Positions 8,427-17,512 of a stretch of 64,000 nt of DNA are shown here, piece by piece (positions within the stretch are counted from its first letter, which is position 1; every line of letters starts with the position of its first letter). Source of the DNA: Candidatus Zemynaea palustris (GTDB taxonomy: Bacteria > Vulcanimicrobiota > Vulcanimicrobiia > Vulcanimicrobiales > Vulcanimicrobiaceae); NCBI GenBank assembly GCA_003134695.1, contig PLCB01000012.1:1-64000 (forward strand). The letters run 5' to 3'. The notes beneath the pieces were generated by a model. It was not told where the DNA came from and ran no database searches. It saw only the letters and a list, made by a program, of their open reading frames with translations. A program made the position numbers and the translations under genes.

Positions 8427-9675
8427 GGCGCGCGCCCCGAAGACGGTCGTCCAAAAATTCGGCGGCACTTCGCTCGCGACGCCCGAGTCGCGTGAGATTG
8501 CGGCGTCGCGCGTCCTCGAAGCGCGCGCCCGCGGCGTCTCGCCGGTCGTGGTTTGCTCGGCACTCGGCCGCCCGCCGGATCCGTACGCCACGGATTCGCT
8601 CGCCGCGCTGCTCGGGCCGGCCCGTCACGGACCCAATCGCGATCTGTTGCTCGCGTGCGGCGAGTCGATCGGCAGCGCCGTCTTCGCCGAACTGTTGACG
8701 TCGTGGGGCGCCGAAGCGCAGGCCATGACGGGCAGCCAAGCCGGCTTCATCACCGACGACGCCTACGGCGACGCCAAGATTCTGCGCGTCGAACCGTACA
8801 ACGTGATCGCGGCCCTGCAACGCGGCGTCATCCCGGTGGTCACCGGCTTTCAAGGAGTCACTGAGGCCGGCGCCGTCACGACGATCGGCCGCGGCGGCAG
8901 CGATCTCACCGCGATCGCGCTCGGCGACGCGCTCGGCTCGGAGGCAGTCGAGATCTACACCGACGTGAGCGGCGTGATGTCGGGCGACCCGCGCCGCATC
9001 GCGGGCGCCCACACGGTCGACCGCGTTTCGTACGCGGAGATGGTCGAATTGGCCGCCGACGGCGCGAAAGTCGTGCACGCGAAAGCCGCGGAGATGGCGC
9101 GCGTCACGCATACGCCGTACGTGGTCAAAGGCTTGCGCTCGAATTTCGGGACGACGATCGACGAAGGCGCGACGCCGGATAGCCTGCGTCCCGTCAGCGG
9201 GATCGCGTCCTTCAAAGACGCGACGTTCTTCCGCGCGATTCAAGGCGATCTTCATGACCTCGAAGCACGTCGCCAACTCGAGGTCGAGTTGTTCCGGCGT
9301 CTGGCCGAGCGCGGCGTCTCGGTCGACATGATCAACGTCAACAACGCCGGCATTTTTTTCATCGCCGACAGCGAGAAGGTCGACGTCGTTCGTTCCGAGT
9401 TGCAGAATCTCAACCTGGCGTTGCGCGTCAGGCCGCACTGCGCCAAGATCTCGATCGTGGGGGCCGGGATGCGGGGGACGCCGGGCGTCATGTACCGCGT
9501 TGTCGCGGCTCTGACCGAGGCTCAGATCGAGATCATCCACTCGACCGACTCGAACATCACGATCTCGGTCCTCGTCCCCGAGGAAGAGATGGCTCGCGCG
9601 GAGCAAGCGATCCACGATTCGTTCCGTCTCGGTCGGCCGACCGCGCAGCCAGAGACGGTGGGGGGAAGCAAATGA
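8395..9675 (+). CDS. lysC: aspartate kinase with C-terminal ACT domains
   Basis: This enzyme of about 426 aa phosphorylates aspartate, the entry step of the operon. It has the amino-acid-kinase motif VVQKFGGTSL, GRGGSDLTAIALG and YTDVSGVMSGDPR, then two ACT domains from about residue 290 (VSVDMINVN; CAKISIVGAGMRGTPGVMYR), implying feedback control by lysine and/or threonine. The start is uncertain: ATG 8395, GTG 8407 and GTG 8419 are all in frame and overlap the asd end, and the core begins within 10 residues of the last. Its stop overlaps the dapA start by 4 nt. Confidence 0.93.
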   Translation: MSGAVSRLVPEARAPKTVVQKFGGTSLATPESREIAASRVLEARARGVSPVVVCSALGRPPDPYATDSLAALLGPARHGPNRDLLLACGESIGSAVFAELLTSWGAEAQAMTGSQAGFITDDAYGDAKILRVEPYNVIAALQRGVIPVVTGFQGVTEAGAVTTIGRGGSDLTAIALGDALGSEAVEIYTDVSGVMSGDPRRIAGAHTVDRVSYAEMVELAADGAKVVHAKAAEMARVTHTPYVVKGLRSNFGTTIDEGATPDSLRPVSGIASFKDATFFRAIQGDLHDLEARRQLEVELFRRLAERGVSVDMINVNNAGIFFIADSEKVDVVRSELQNLNLALRVRPHCAKISIVGAGMRGTPGVMYRVVAALTEAQIEIIHSTDSNITISVLVPEEEMARAEQAIHDSFRLGRPTAQPETVGGSK

Positions 9676-10595
9676 AAGCGAACGGACGCGCTCCGAAACT
9701 CGGCCCGCTGATGACGGCGATGATTACACCTTTCAACGAGCGCGGGGCCGTCGATCTGCGCGAAGCCGCGCGCTTGGCGCGCTGGCTCGTGGAGCAGGGG
9801 AATCACGGCCTGATCGTCTGCGGCACGACCGGCGAATCGCCGGCGCTCAGCGATGATGAGAAAGTCGCGCTGTTCCGAGCAGCCAAAGGAGCTGTTGGCG
9901 ATCGCGCCGCGATCGTCGCCGGCACCGGCGGCAATAACACCGAGCATTCGATCGAGTTGACCGAGCGCGCCGCAAAAGAAGGCGTCGACGCAGCGCTCGC
10001 CGTCGTGCCATATTACAACAAGCCGCCACAAGACGGGATGCTGCGGCACTTCGGCGCAATCGCCGAGGCGACGAAACTGCCGGTGATCATTTATAACATC
10101 CCGGGACGCACGGGCGCGAACATGCTCCCCGCGACGCTGCTCGAACTCGCGCGGCGTCATCCCAACGTCGCCGGCGTCAAAGAGTCGAGCGGCGACCTCG
10201 CTCAGATCACGGCGATCCTCCGCGATCGGCCGGCCGGCTTCGGCGTGTGGTCGGGTGACGATCATTTGACATTGCCGTTGCTTGCCGTCGGCGGCGACGG
10301 CGTGATCAGCGTCGCCGCGCATCTGTGCGCGCGAGAGATGCGCGAGATGATCGAGGCGCACGCGAAGGGCGACGTCGCGCGCGCCGCGCGAATCCACCAA
10401 GACCTCGCGCTCTTGATTGCGACGCTGTTTGTGACGACGAGCCCGATTCCGGTGAAGTGGGCGATGAATCGGATCGGTTTCGCGTGCGGACCGTGCCGGT
10501 CGCCGCTTGGAACGATGCCCGACGATCTGGCCGCAAAGCTCGAACCGATGCTCGCGCCATATCGCGAGCGAGTGCGCGACAAGGCGCTGGCCTGA
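9672..10595 (+). CDS. dapA: 4-hydroxy-tetrahydrodipicolinate synthase
   Basis: This 307-aa TIM-barrel aldolase condenses pyruvate with aspartate semialdehyde. It has GTTGESPAL for pyruvate binding, the catalytic Tyr in YNIPGRTG, the Schiff-base Lys in VAGVKESSGD, and GGDGVISV. The ATG overlaps the lysC stop (ATGA). It is the last metabolic gene of the operon; the next gene starts 6 nt after its stop. Confidence 0.97.
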   Translation: MKANGRAPKLGPLMTAMITPFNERGAVDLREAARLARWLVEQGNHGLIVCGTTGESPALSDDEKVALFRAAKGAVGDRAAIVAGTGGNNTEHSIELTERAAKEGVDAALAVVPYYNKPPQDGMLRHFGAIAEATKLPVIIYNIPGRTGANMLPATLLELARRHPNVAGVKESSGDLAQITAILRDRPAGFGVWSGDDHLTLPLLAVGGDGVISVAAHLCAREMREMIEAHAKGDVARAARIHQDLALLIATLFVTTSPIPVKWAMNRIGFACGPCRSPLGTMPDDLAAKLEPMLAPYRERVRDKALA

Positions 10596-10601
10596 CGATT
10601 C

Positions 10602-11375
10602 GTGGCGCCGTCGCCTGAGCCGCCGGCGCACGCCATGGTGCTCGGCTGTCGCGTCGACGCGCTCGACACGCGCGGCGCCGTCGAACGGATCGTCGAGTTG
10701 GCGCGGGCCGGTGGTTGGTCGAGCGTCGTGACCTTGGGAACTGAGATGGTCGTTCGCGCGCAACGCGACGAGAAGTTTCGCGCTCTGATCAATGCGAGCG
10801 CCCTGTCGCTATGCGACACCGTCGGCGTGCTCCACGCCGCGCGCGCACAGGGCCTCGCGGTTCCGGAACGCGTCAGTGGGATCGATTTGATCGATCCGCT
10901 CTGCGCGGCGTTCGCGTTCGAGGAGATCCCGGTGTTTCTCCTAGGCGGAAAGGGCGACACGGTGACGCGCGCCGCCGCGGCACTGAAGGTGCGTCATCCT
11001 GGGTTGATCGTCGCCGGCACGCGCGACGGTTACGAGGGGCCACGCGACGTCGTTCCGCTGCTCGAAGAGATGCGCGCCGGCGGCGCGCGCGTGCTGCTCG
11101 TCGGCCTCGGCTCGCCGCGCCAAGAGCATTGGATCGCGACCTACTTGCCGTACAGCGGCGCGTCGGTCGGTATCGGCGTCGGCGGTTCGTTCGACGTCTT
11201 GGCCGGAAACGTGGCGCGCGCGCCCGCGCTGTTCCGCACGTTGAATCTCGAGTGGTTCTACCGGTTGCTCAAGGAGCCGTCGCGCTGGCGGAGGCAACTC
11301 GCGCTGCCGGTCTTCGTGTGGCTGCTCCTGCGGGAACGGATCCTCTCCCGTCTCGAACGGCGGCGGACCGCATGA
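10602..11375 (+). CDS. WecG/TagA/CpsF family glycosyltransferase
   Basis: This 257-aa family GT26 enzyme transfers an N-acetylmannosamine-type sugar onto an undecaprenyl-diphosphate-linked N-acetylglucosamine at the inner face of the membrane. Family features are NASALSLCDTVGVLHAARAQG, ERVSGIDLIDPL, the Rossmann segment PVFLLGGKG, VGLGSPRQEHWI, GVGGSFDVLAG and the C-terminal LNLEWFYRLLKEPSRWRRQ. The GTG start lies 6 nt after dapA; the stop overlaps the next gene's ATG. It is likely part of surface-polymer synthesis. Confidence 0.92.
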   Translation: MAPSPEPPAHAMVLGCRVDALDTRGAVERIVELARAGGWSSVVTLGTEMVVRAQRDEKFRALINASALSLCDTVGVLHAARAQGLAVPERVSGIDLIDPLCAAFAFEEIPVFLLGGKGDTVTRAAAALKVRHPGLIVAGTRDGYEGPRDVVPLLEEMRAGGARVLLVGLGSPRQEHWIATYLPYSGASVGIGVGGSFDVLAGNVARAPALFRTLNLEWFYRLLKEPSRWRRQLALPVFVWLLLRERILSRLERRRTA

Positions 11376-12388
11376 AGGCGATGATCCTCGCCGGCGGTTT
11401 GAGTACGCGGCTCTACCCGCTGACCAAGGCGGTGCCGAAGCCGCTGGTGCCGATCGCGGGCGAACCCAACGCGATCCACGTGATGCGCTATCTGCGGTCG
11501 TTTGGGATCGAAGACGTCGCGATCAACGTACACTACCATGCCGAGCAGATCGAGAAGCGGCTCGGGGATGGGTCCGCGTGCCGCGTCCGCTTGCACTACC
11601 TGTATGAAGAAGTGCTGCTCGGCAGCGCCGGCGCGGTCAAGCAGATGGAACCGTTCTTCGACGAGACGTTCGTCGTGATCGGCTGCGACGATCTCACCGA
11701 CATCCCGCTCGACAACGTGATTGGGTTTCACCGCGATCGCGGCGCGCTGGCGACGATCGCCCTCGTCGAGGCGGAGGACGTCTCGCACTATGGCGTCGTG
11801 GTCGTCGACGAGAATGGAAAGATCGTCGAGTTTCAAGAGAAGCCGGAACCCGGGACGGAGAAATCGCACCTGGTCAACACGGGCGTCTACGTCTTCGAGC
11901 CCGAGATCTTCAAACGCATCCCGGCCGGCGAGTTTTTTGATTTCGGCAAGCAGGTTTTTCCCGGCTTACAACGCGATCGCGCCGAGTTTTACGGGCTCGC
12001 AGCCGGCGATGCGTATTGGTGCGACATCGGCACGCCCTCCGAATACGTTCGCGCGACGCGCGACGTGCTGTCCGGCCGCATGCGCCTTCTGGGTGATGGA
12101 CCCGTACGCAGCGTCGCGCGGAGCGCGCGGCTCGGCGACGGCGTGCAGATCGAGGGCGACGTTCACATCGGTGAGCGCTGCAGGATCGGCGATCGCGCGC
12201 GCATCCTTGGCTCGAGCGTCCTCGGCGACGACGTCGTCGTCGGCGACGAGGCGCTCATCGAACGGTCGATCCTCTGGGATCGCGCGCGCGTCGGGACTCG
12301 CGCGCACCTGATCGACTCGATCGTCGGCATCGACTATTCCGTCGCCGACGGTTCGCATCTGCACGACGTCATCGTCGCTAACGAATAG
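11372..12388 (+). CDS. sugar-1-phosphate nucleotidyltransferase with hexapeptide tail
   Basis: This 338-aa protein has LAGGLSTRLYPLTKAVPKPLVPIAG, GCDDL as the metal site, QEKPEPG, and DIGTPSEY. From about residue 240 beta-helix hexapeptides follow (VHIGERCRIGDRARILG, SSVLGDDVVVGD). It makes a nucleotide sugar, and the ATGA overlap with the WecG-type gene suggests it feeds that enzyme. It is paralogous to the gene at 924 but more divergent, with GCDDL in place of NGDVL. The exact sugar and nucleotide cannot be told from sequence. Confidence 0.87.
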   Translation: MKAMILAGGLSTRLYPLTKAVPKPLVPIAGEPNAIHVMRYLRSFGIEDVAINVHYHAEQIEKRLGDGSACRVRLHYLYEEVLLGSAGAVKQMEPFFDETFVVIGCDDLTDIPLDNVIGFHRDRGALATIALVEAEDVSHYGVVVVDENGKIVEFQEKPEPGTEKSHLVNTGVYVFEPEIFKRIPAGEFFDFGKQVFPGLQRDRAEFYGLAAGDAYWCDIGTPSEYVRATRDVLSGRMRLLGDGPVRSVARSARLGDGVQIEGDVHIGERCRIGDRARILGSSVLGDDVVVGDEALIERSILWDRARVGTRAHLIDSIVGIDYSVADGSHLHDVIVANE

Positions 12389-12411
12389 GAGCCGGCAACC
12401 CGCTAGGCTCC
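12388..12411. terminator. weak bidirectional hairpin
   Basis: GGAGCC (12388-12393) can pair with GGCTCC (12406-12411) across a 12-nt loop in the narrow gap between convergent genes. No T tract follows on the plus strand, so terminator function is tentative. Confidence 0.3.
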
Positions 12412-13410
12412 CTATGGCGGGGGGATCGGAGTTCCGGCGCGTACGGCCGCGATCCAGGTCCCGATGAGATCGGCGTCGGCGGTCTGTCCGTCCTTTCGAT
12501 ATCCGTTCTGCGCTTCGCCGAGATCCGCGAGCGCGCCGTCTTTGTCGCCGAGCCCGTAGCGCGCGATGGCGCGCTCTTTATAACCGTCGGGATCGGTGGG
12601 CGCGCGGCCGACGTAGGTTTGGAGATCGGTCAACGCCAGGCGATAACTTCCGATTCGATTGTAGGTAAGCCCCCGGAAGTAATATGCCGTGTCCGAATGT
12701 TTATCGTCTTGTGCGATATATGAGGTGAGATCGCCGATCGCCCGCGGATACTGCTTGTCGACGATTTCGAGACGACCGCGCGCCCATAGTCCGCGCCGGC
12801 TCTTGGGGTCGAGCGTCAAAGCTTTGTCGCAATCGCTCGCCGCGCGCTCTCGATTGCCGACGAGGCGGTTCGTGTCGCATCGGGCGGCATATACGTAAGC
12901 GCCCGGCCGGCCGAGCGCGATCGCATGGTCGTAGTCGGCCAGCGCCAACGAATACGCTTCGCGCTGGAATTGGACGTCACCACGATCTTCGTAGGCGAGC
13001 GCGTCGTTTGCATCGAGTCGGATCGCGGTGTCGCAGTCGGCGAGGGCTCCGGTGGAGTCGTCGAGTTGCAAGCGCGTCTCACAGCGGGTGACGTATGCGT
13101 ACTGGTAATCGGGCGCGATACCGATTGCCGCGTTATAATCCTTGAGCGCCGCTTCGCTCTGGCCGAGGTTCGCCTTCGCGTCGCCGCGTAGGACGAGCGC
13201 GTTCGGGTCGCGCGGATGCGCCGCGATGAAGACGTCGAGCAGCGCGATCGCGTCGTGATAGTTGCGAGCCTTGAATGCGGCACGCGCCTGCTCGATCGTC
13301 ACCGGCGCGTCGGCGAGCGCGGCGGCGCCGGCGTGCGGTTGGGCCGTCGCGAGCGCGAGCAGCACGATGCACGCGGCGACGACGCCGGCTTGGAATCGGC
13401 GAACCAGCAT
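12412..13410 (-). CDS. secreted TPR-repeat protein
   Basis: This 332-aa protein has an N-terminal signal peptide (hydrophobic VVAACIVLLALATA, then a GAAALADA cleavage region). Six or more tetratricopeptide repeats follow, seen as repeated A-x-x-D-(C/Y)-(D/N)-x-A-I blocks such as ALKDYNAAIGIAPDY, ALADCDTAIRLDAND and ALADYDHAIALGRPG. It probably acts as an exported interaction scaffold. The ATG at 13410 is preferred over an upstream in-frame start because a GGGGAG ribosome site lies 6 nt ahead. It is the last gene of the phosphoesterase-Kelch-TPR operon, 20 nt after the Kelch gene. Confidence 0.85.
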   Translation of the reverse strand: MLVRRFQAGVVAACIVLLALATAQPHAGAAALADAPVTIEQARAAFKARNYHDAIALLDVFIAAHPRDPNALVLRGDAKANLGQSEAALKDYNAAIGIAPDYQYAYVTRCETRLQLDDSTGALADCDTAIRLDANDALAYEDRGDVQFQREAYSLALADYDHAIALGRPGAYVYAARCDTNRLVGNRERAASDCDKALTLDPKSRRGLWARGRLEIVDKQYPRAIGDLTSYIAQDDKHSDTAYYFRGLTYNRIGSYRLALTDLQTYVGRAPTDPDGYKERAIARYGLGDKDGALADLGEAQNGYRKDGQTADADLIGTWIAAVRAGTPIPPP

Positions 13411-13430
13411 GGAGTCTCCCCTTTTCTTGG

Positions 13431-14351
13431 TCATGACGATCCGAACGCAAAGAGCGTGTTCGACTGGCTGCCGCCCGGTGTCGGTCCGCCGGCCGGAAGG
13501 AAGAGCGTATCGCCGACGGTCGCGGCGCCCGTGCCGTGCCGGCCGCTTGGGAGCGGGGCGTACGTCGTCCAGGTGTTCGTCGCCGGATCGTACGCTTCGT
13601 TTTGAACGAAGGTCCCGCGCGGCGCTTCGCCGCCGATGACGTGGATGCGTCCGTGATAGACGACTCCCGCCACGCCGCTGCGCGCCGTCGGGAGGGGTGC
13701 GCCGACCGACCACTTATCCTTCGCCGGATCGTAGATATCGGTGCGATCGACGTTGTTCGTGAAACTGTTGATGCGCCCGCCGATTGCGTAGATCTTACCG
13801 TTGAAGGCGACGACGGCGAGGTGGTCGCGCGGCTGAGGCAACCGCGCGGCGCCCGCCCAAACGTTCTCACGCGGATCGTAGATGTCGTGGTCGGGGACGC
13901 TTCCGCCCCGATTGCCGCCGACCGCGTACAACTTTCCATTCAGCGCGGCCAGGCCGAGCGCGCCGCGCGGAAAGGGCAGCGGCGCAATGTCTTGCCAGCG
14001 ATCGCGCGCGGGATCGTACACCATGCCGCCGCTCGTTGGATTGCCGTCTTCGCTATAACCGCCGACGACGTAGACCTTTCCGTCGAGCGCGGCGGTGCCG
14101 GGATGGTTGAGGCCGCGCGGCAGCGACGCGACGGTCCGCCAAGAATCCTTGGCGGCATCGTAAACGTCGACGCGCGTCTGTTGGGCCGTTCCGGCGGTGA
14201 AGCCGCCGAGTACGTAGATCGATGTTCCGACCGCGGCGACGCCGACTTCGCTGCGATTGCTCGGCATCGGGGCCTTTTCGGTCCACGCGCCTGGCGGCGC
14301 GGTCGCCCCGACGAGCGCGAACGCTGCCACGACGACGAGCGTCACGTTCAT
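13431..14351 (-). CDS. secreted Kelch-repeat beta-propeller
   Basis: This 306-aa protein has a signal peptide (LVVVAAFALVGATA) and six Kelch blades, each with a double glycine after hydrophobics (IYVLGGF, VYVVGGY, LYAVGGN, IYAIGGR, IHVIGGE, LFLPAGG) and a W about 20 residues later. Such propellers bind proteins or glycans; no enzymatic residues typical of galactose oxidase are apparent. Its ATG overlaps the stop of the metallophosphoesterase by 4 nt, implying coupled translation, although one product is cytoplasmic and the other exported. Confidence 0.88.
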   Translation of the reverse strand: MNVTLVVVAAFALVGATAPPGAWTEKAPMPSNRSEVGVAAVGTSIYVLGGFTAGTAQQTRVDVYDAAKDSWRTVASLPRGLNHPGTAALDGKVYVVGGYSEDGNPTSGGMVYDPARDRWQDIAPLPFPRGALGLAALNGKLYAVGGNRGGSVPDHDIYDPRENVWAGAARLPQPRDHLAVVAFNGKIYAIGGRINSFTNNVDRTDIYDPAKDKWSVGAPLPTARSGVAGVVYHGRIHVIGGEAPRGTFVQNEAYDPATNTWTTYAPLPSGRHGTGAATVGDTLFLPAGGPTPGGSQSNTLFAFGSS

Positions 14352-14971
14352 GACAACTCGAAGATCATCGGCGCGTTCTTCGGCCGATAGTCGAAGGTGC
14401 AGATCGAAGCGTTCATGTAGCGGGTCGGCCCGTCGTCGCGAATCCCGTAGCCCTCATGAATGTGGCCGAAAACGTGAAGCTTCGGCTTTAACTCGGCGAC
14501 GCGTTCGGCCAGCTCCTCGCAACCGGCATGGTCGCCGTGAACGGTTCGGTCGAGGACTTTATTCGGCGGGCCGTGCGTAACGAGCACGTCGACGTCGTTC
14601 GGGATGCGCGCCCACTTGGCCCGCAGCGCCTCGCCGCGCGGCAACATGAAGGCCCAGTTGAAAAACTCCGGCGTGTAGGGGCTACCGTAAAAGCGCACGC
14701 CGTCGATCTCGACGGCTTCATCTTCGAGGTACGTGGCGTGCGTGAAAAGCGCACGCGCCGCCGCGGGATCGCGCTCGAACAAAAAATCGTGATTGCCGGC
14801 GACGACGAGCTTATGCTTGTGCGGCAATTTCGTCAGCCACTCTCCGGCGGCCCGAACTTCCTCGAGGGTTCCACGTTTGGTCAAATCGCCGGCGTGGATG
14901 AGCACGTCGCCGTCCGGGACGTGCATCGCGTCGTGATAACCATGCGTATCCGAAACGCAAACCAATCGCAT
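14348..14971 (-). CDS. calcineurin-like metallophosphoesterase
   Basis: This 207-aa cytoplasmic protein has all five metal-site motifs: SDTHG near the N-terminus, GDLTKRG, GNHD, VTHGPP and FGHIHEG. It is likely a dinuclear-metal phosphodiesterase or phosphatase of unknown substrate. The ATG at 14971 is used because MRLVCVSDTHG is a typical beginning; the frame is open further upstream but low in similarity. It is the first gene of a three-gene operon with the Kelch and TPR proteins. Confidence 0.9.
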   Translation of the reverse strand: MRLVCVSDTHGYHDAMHVPDGDVLIHAGDLTKRGTLEEVRAAGEWLTKLPHKHKLVVAGNHDFLFERDPAAARALFTHATYLEDEAVEIDGVRFYGSPYTPEFFNWAFMLPRGEALRAKWARIPNDVDVLVTHGPPNKVLDRTVHGDHAGCEELAERVAELKPKLHVFGHIHEGYGIRDDGPTRYMNASICTFDYRPKNAPMIFELS

Positions 14972-15048
14972 GCAGACCGGTTGGAGCCGGGTCTCGGAAG
15001 GTCCCGCCGTTCCCTTGTCGCGACCTGTCGAGTGTGCGATTGAGAGGC

Positions 15049-15657
15049 ATGCGACTCTCAACGATTCTCGACATTCTCTTCCCGGCGGCTTGCGCCGGGT
15101 GCGGCGGCGCCGACGGCGTGCTTTGCCCGGCCTGCCTGCCGAGCGGGCGGGCGATACAGCGTTTCCAGCTGGACGCACTCCATGTCGCAGCGCTCGGGCC
15201 TTACGACGGGTCGCTGCGGCGAGCGATTCTCGCCTTCAAGCGCGGGCGACGCGACGTCGGTGCCGTCTTGGCGGATATGCTCGCCCGGTACCTAACGTCG
15301 GCGTTGCCCGCTCATTCGGTGCTCGTCCCCGTTCCGACGACGGCTGCGCGTCGGGCGGAGCGCGGCTTCGATCAGGCAGTCTTGCTCGCGCGGGAAGCCG
15401 GCAGGCTGTCGGGACTCGGCGTCCTCGACATCTTGCGGCAGACTGCCGGCGACGCGCAACGCGGCCGGTCTCGCCTGGCGCGGCTCGGCGCGCGGGGGCG
15501 CTTTCGCTGCAGCGCCGGAAAGCTTGTCGCCGAGGTGCGAGTCGTCTTGATCGACGACGTTGCGACGACCGGTGCAACCTTGCGCGACTGCAGCGCCGTC
15601 TTGACCGCCGCCGGTGCGCGCGTCGCGGGCGCGCTCGTCGTCGCCCGCACGCCCTGA
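15049..15657 (+). CDS. comF: ComF-family phosphoribosyltransferase-like protein
   Basis: This 202-aa protein has an N-terminal zinc module CAGCG...CPAC followed by a phosphoribosyltransferase domain with LVPVPTTAARRAERGFDQA and the PRPP loop VVLIDDVATTGATL. ComF proteins are needed for DNA uptake in some bacteria, while many members have an undefined role. The ATG at 15049 has GAGAGG just upstream; a GTG at 15034 is an alternative. The ribD gene follows within about 50 nt. Confidence 0.9.
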   Translation: MRLSTILDILFPAACAGCGGADGVLCPACLPSGRAIQRFQLDALHVAALGPYDGSLRRAILAFKRGRRDVGAVLADMLARYLTSALPAHSVLVPVPTTAARRAERGFDQAVLLAREAGRLSGLGVLDILRQTAGDAQRGRSRLARLGARGRFRCSAGKLVAEVRVVLIDDVATTGATLRDCSAVLTAAGARVAGALVVARTP

Positions 15658-15707
15658 ATTTGGATGCGGCGGAAGAGTCGGGAGAAGATCGAGTCGATGA
15701 AAGCTAC

Positions 15708-16862
15708 GTGGAACGGTGCCGTGATCGCGGTCTGGCACGATGTCGAGGTGAAGCCGTAAGCATCGACGCCGTCGACCGCGTCTTTCTGCGCCGAACCTAC
15801 GAATTGGCGGAGCGCGGACGCGGCAACACCGTTCCCAATCCGTGCGTCGGAGCCGTGGTCGCGCGAGCCGACTTCACGCTGGGCGAGGGCTTTCATCACG
15901 CGCGTGGCTCGCCGCACGCCGAGGTCGAGGCGCTCGAGGCCACGCGAAACGCGGGCCGCGACGCGCACGGTGCAACCCTTTACGTTTCGCTCGAACCCTG
16001 TTCGCACGATGGTCTCACGCCGGCGTGCACGCGCGCGATTCGTGACGCCGGCATCGCGCGCGTCGTCATCGGCGCGCGTGATCGCAATCCAGTCGCCGCT
16101 GGGGGAGCCGAGCGACTGCGCGACGGCGGCGTCACGGTTGAGGTCGCCGACGACCCGGCGGCGGAGGCGATCGTCGAGGATTTCGCGAGCGCCTTCGCTT
16201 CACCGAGGCCGTACCTTACGTTGAAGATGGCGGTTTCACTCGACGGCTTCGTCGCCGCGCAGCCCTCTTCAACGTGGTTGAGCGGCGAGCGCGCGCGTGA
16301 TTTTGTGCGGGATCTGCGCATCGCCCACGACGCCGTTCTCGTCGGCGCGCGAACCGTGCGCATCGACAATCCGCAGTTGACGGTTCGCCCGCCACGCGCA
16401 CGCCGGCGACCGTACCGGCGCATCGTCGCATGCGCCTCGAAGCCTGTCCCGGCCGAGGCGCGAGTCTTCGAGCCGGTCGAGGGCTACGCACGCACCCTCG
16501 TTCTCGCACCGCAGCTGTACCGCGAACGCTTCGCACCGCTCGAATCGGTCGCCGACGTGATCTACGTCGGCGACATCGAGGCGACGCGGCTCGATATCGA
16601 AGCGGCCCTTGAGGCATTGAAAGCGCGCGAGATCTTCAGCGTCCTGTGCGAGGGCGGGCCGATTCTGGCGGGGGCGCTGCTCGAGCGACGGCTCGTCGAC
16701 CGCCTGCACTGGATCGTCGCGCCGCAGCTGCTGGCGAACAAAGACGCGGTGCCGGCGCTGGCGCGCGCAAGCGTCGCCGGTGCGCTGCCGGAATTTCGGT
16801 TCGACCGCGTCGAACGGCTTGGTGACGACCTCCTCCTCTCCGCACCCTTCGCTCGGGAGTAA
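15708..16862 (+). CDS. ribD: bifunctional riboflavin deaminase/reductase RibD
   Basis: This protein of about 384 aa catalyses deamination and then side-chain reduction of the pyrimidine intermediate in riboflavin synthesis. The deaminase domain has PNPCVGAVV, HAEVEAL (zinc His plus catalytic Glu) and EPCSHDGLTPAC (zinc Cys residues). The reductase domain begins at RPYLTLKMAVSLDGF, with STWLSGERARDFVRDLR, DAVLVGARTVRIDNPQL and CEGGPILAGALLE. No ATG lies near the conserved start; GTG 15708 is my choice, with TTG 15660 possible. The gene ends 2 nt before ribE. No FMN riboswitch is visible upstream. Confidence 0.92.
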   Translation: MERCRDRGLARCRGEAVSIDAVDRVFLRRTYELAERGRGNTVPNPCVGAVVARADFTLGEGFHHARGSPHAEVEALEATRNAGRDAHGATLYVSLEPCSHDGLTPACTRAIRDAGIARVVIGARDRNPVAAGGAERLRDGGVTVEVADDPAAEAIVEDFASAFASPRPYLTLKMAVSLDGFVAAQPSSTWLSGERARDFVRDLRIAHDAVLVGARTVRIDNPQLTVRPPRARRRPYRRIVACASKPVPAEARVFEPVEGYARTLVLAPQLYRERFAPLESVADVIYVGDIEATRLDIEAALEALKAREIFSVLCEGGPILAGALLERRLVDRLHWIVAPQLLANKDAVPALARASVAGALPEFRFDRVERLGDDLLLSAPFARE

Positions 16863-16864
16863 GC

Positions 16865-17512
16865 ATGTTTACGGGCCTCATCGCGCACATCGGGCGCGTC
16901 GTCTCCCAAGAGCGCGACGCACTCGGCGGCGCCCGTCTTCTGATCGAAGTCGCGGCTGCAATCGCCGAAGGAGTCACGCCCAAAGACTCCGTCGCGATTG
17001 ACGGCGTCTGCTTGACGGTCGTCGTCAACGATGCGCGGAGGCTTGCATTCGACGTCGTCCCCGAGACGCTCGCGTGCTCGACGCTCGGCACCTTGCGCGC
17101 CGGCGACACGGTCAACCTGGAGTTGTCGGTGCGTGCCGGCGATCGTCTCGGTGGCCATTTGGTGTACGGACACGTCGATGCAACGGCGCCGATCTTACGC
17201 AAGACGGAAGAAGGTCAAGGGCACCGGCTCGTGATCGGTCTCTCGGACGAGCTTCGAGACTACGTCGTAACCAAAGGGTTCATCGCGCTGGACGGCGTCA
17301 GTCTTACGGTCGCCGCAACGACGGCGGGGCGGTTCGAGGTCGCACTTATCCCGGAAACCGCGGCGCGCACGACGCTCGGCCGAAAGGGTCGCGGCGATCG
17401 CGTGAATCTGGAGATCGATCCCGTCGCGCGCTACGCGGTCGCCGCCGCCGGGCGCTATGGCGTCGGGACTGCGGGCTCGCGCGAAGAACTCGCCTGGGCC
17501 TACGAGATCTGA
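16865..17512 (+). CDS. ribE: riboflavin synthase alpha chain
   Basis: This 215-aa trimeric enzyme dismutates two lumazines to riboflavin. Two similar lumazine-binding barrels are seen: MFTGLIAHIGRV with DGVCLTVV and GHLVYGHVDAT, then KGFIALDGVSLTVA with VALIPET. The N-terminal MFTG is diagnostic. The gene overlaps the oppositely oriented membrane-protein gene tail to tail by 13 nt. Confidence 0.96.
   Translation: MFTGLIAHIGRVVSQERDALGGARLLIEVAAAIAEGVTPKDSVAIDGVCLTVVVNDARRLAFDVVPETLACSTLGTLRAGDTVNLELSVRAGDRLGGHLVYGHVDATAPILRKTEEGQGHRLVIGLSDELRDYVVTKGFIALDGVSLTVAATTAGRFEVALIPETAARTTLGRKGRGDRVNLEIDPVARYAVAAAGRYGVGTAGSREELAWAYEI

Noticed and set aside
15658-15707. FMN riboswitch before ribD
   Set aside because: The gap after comF is too short and has none of the conserved RFN-element segments.
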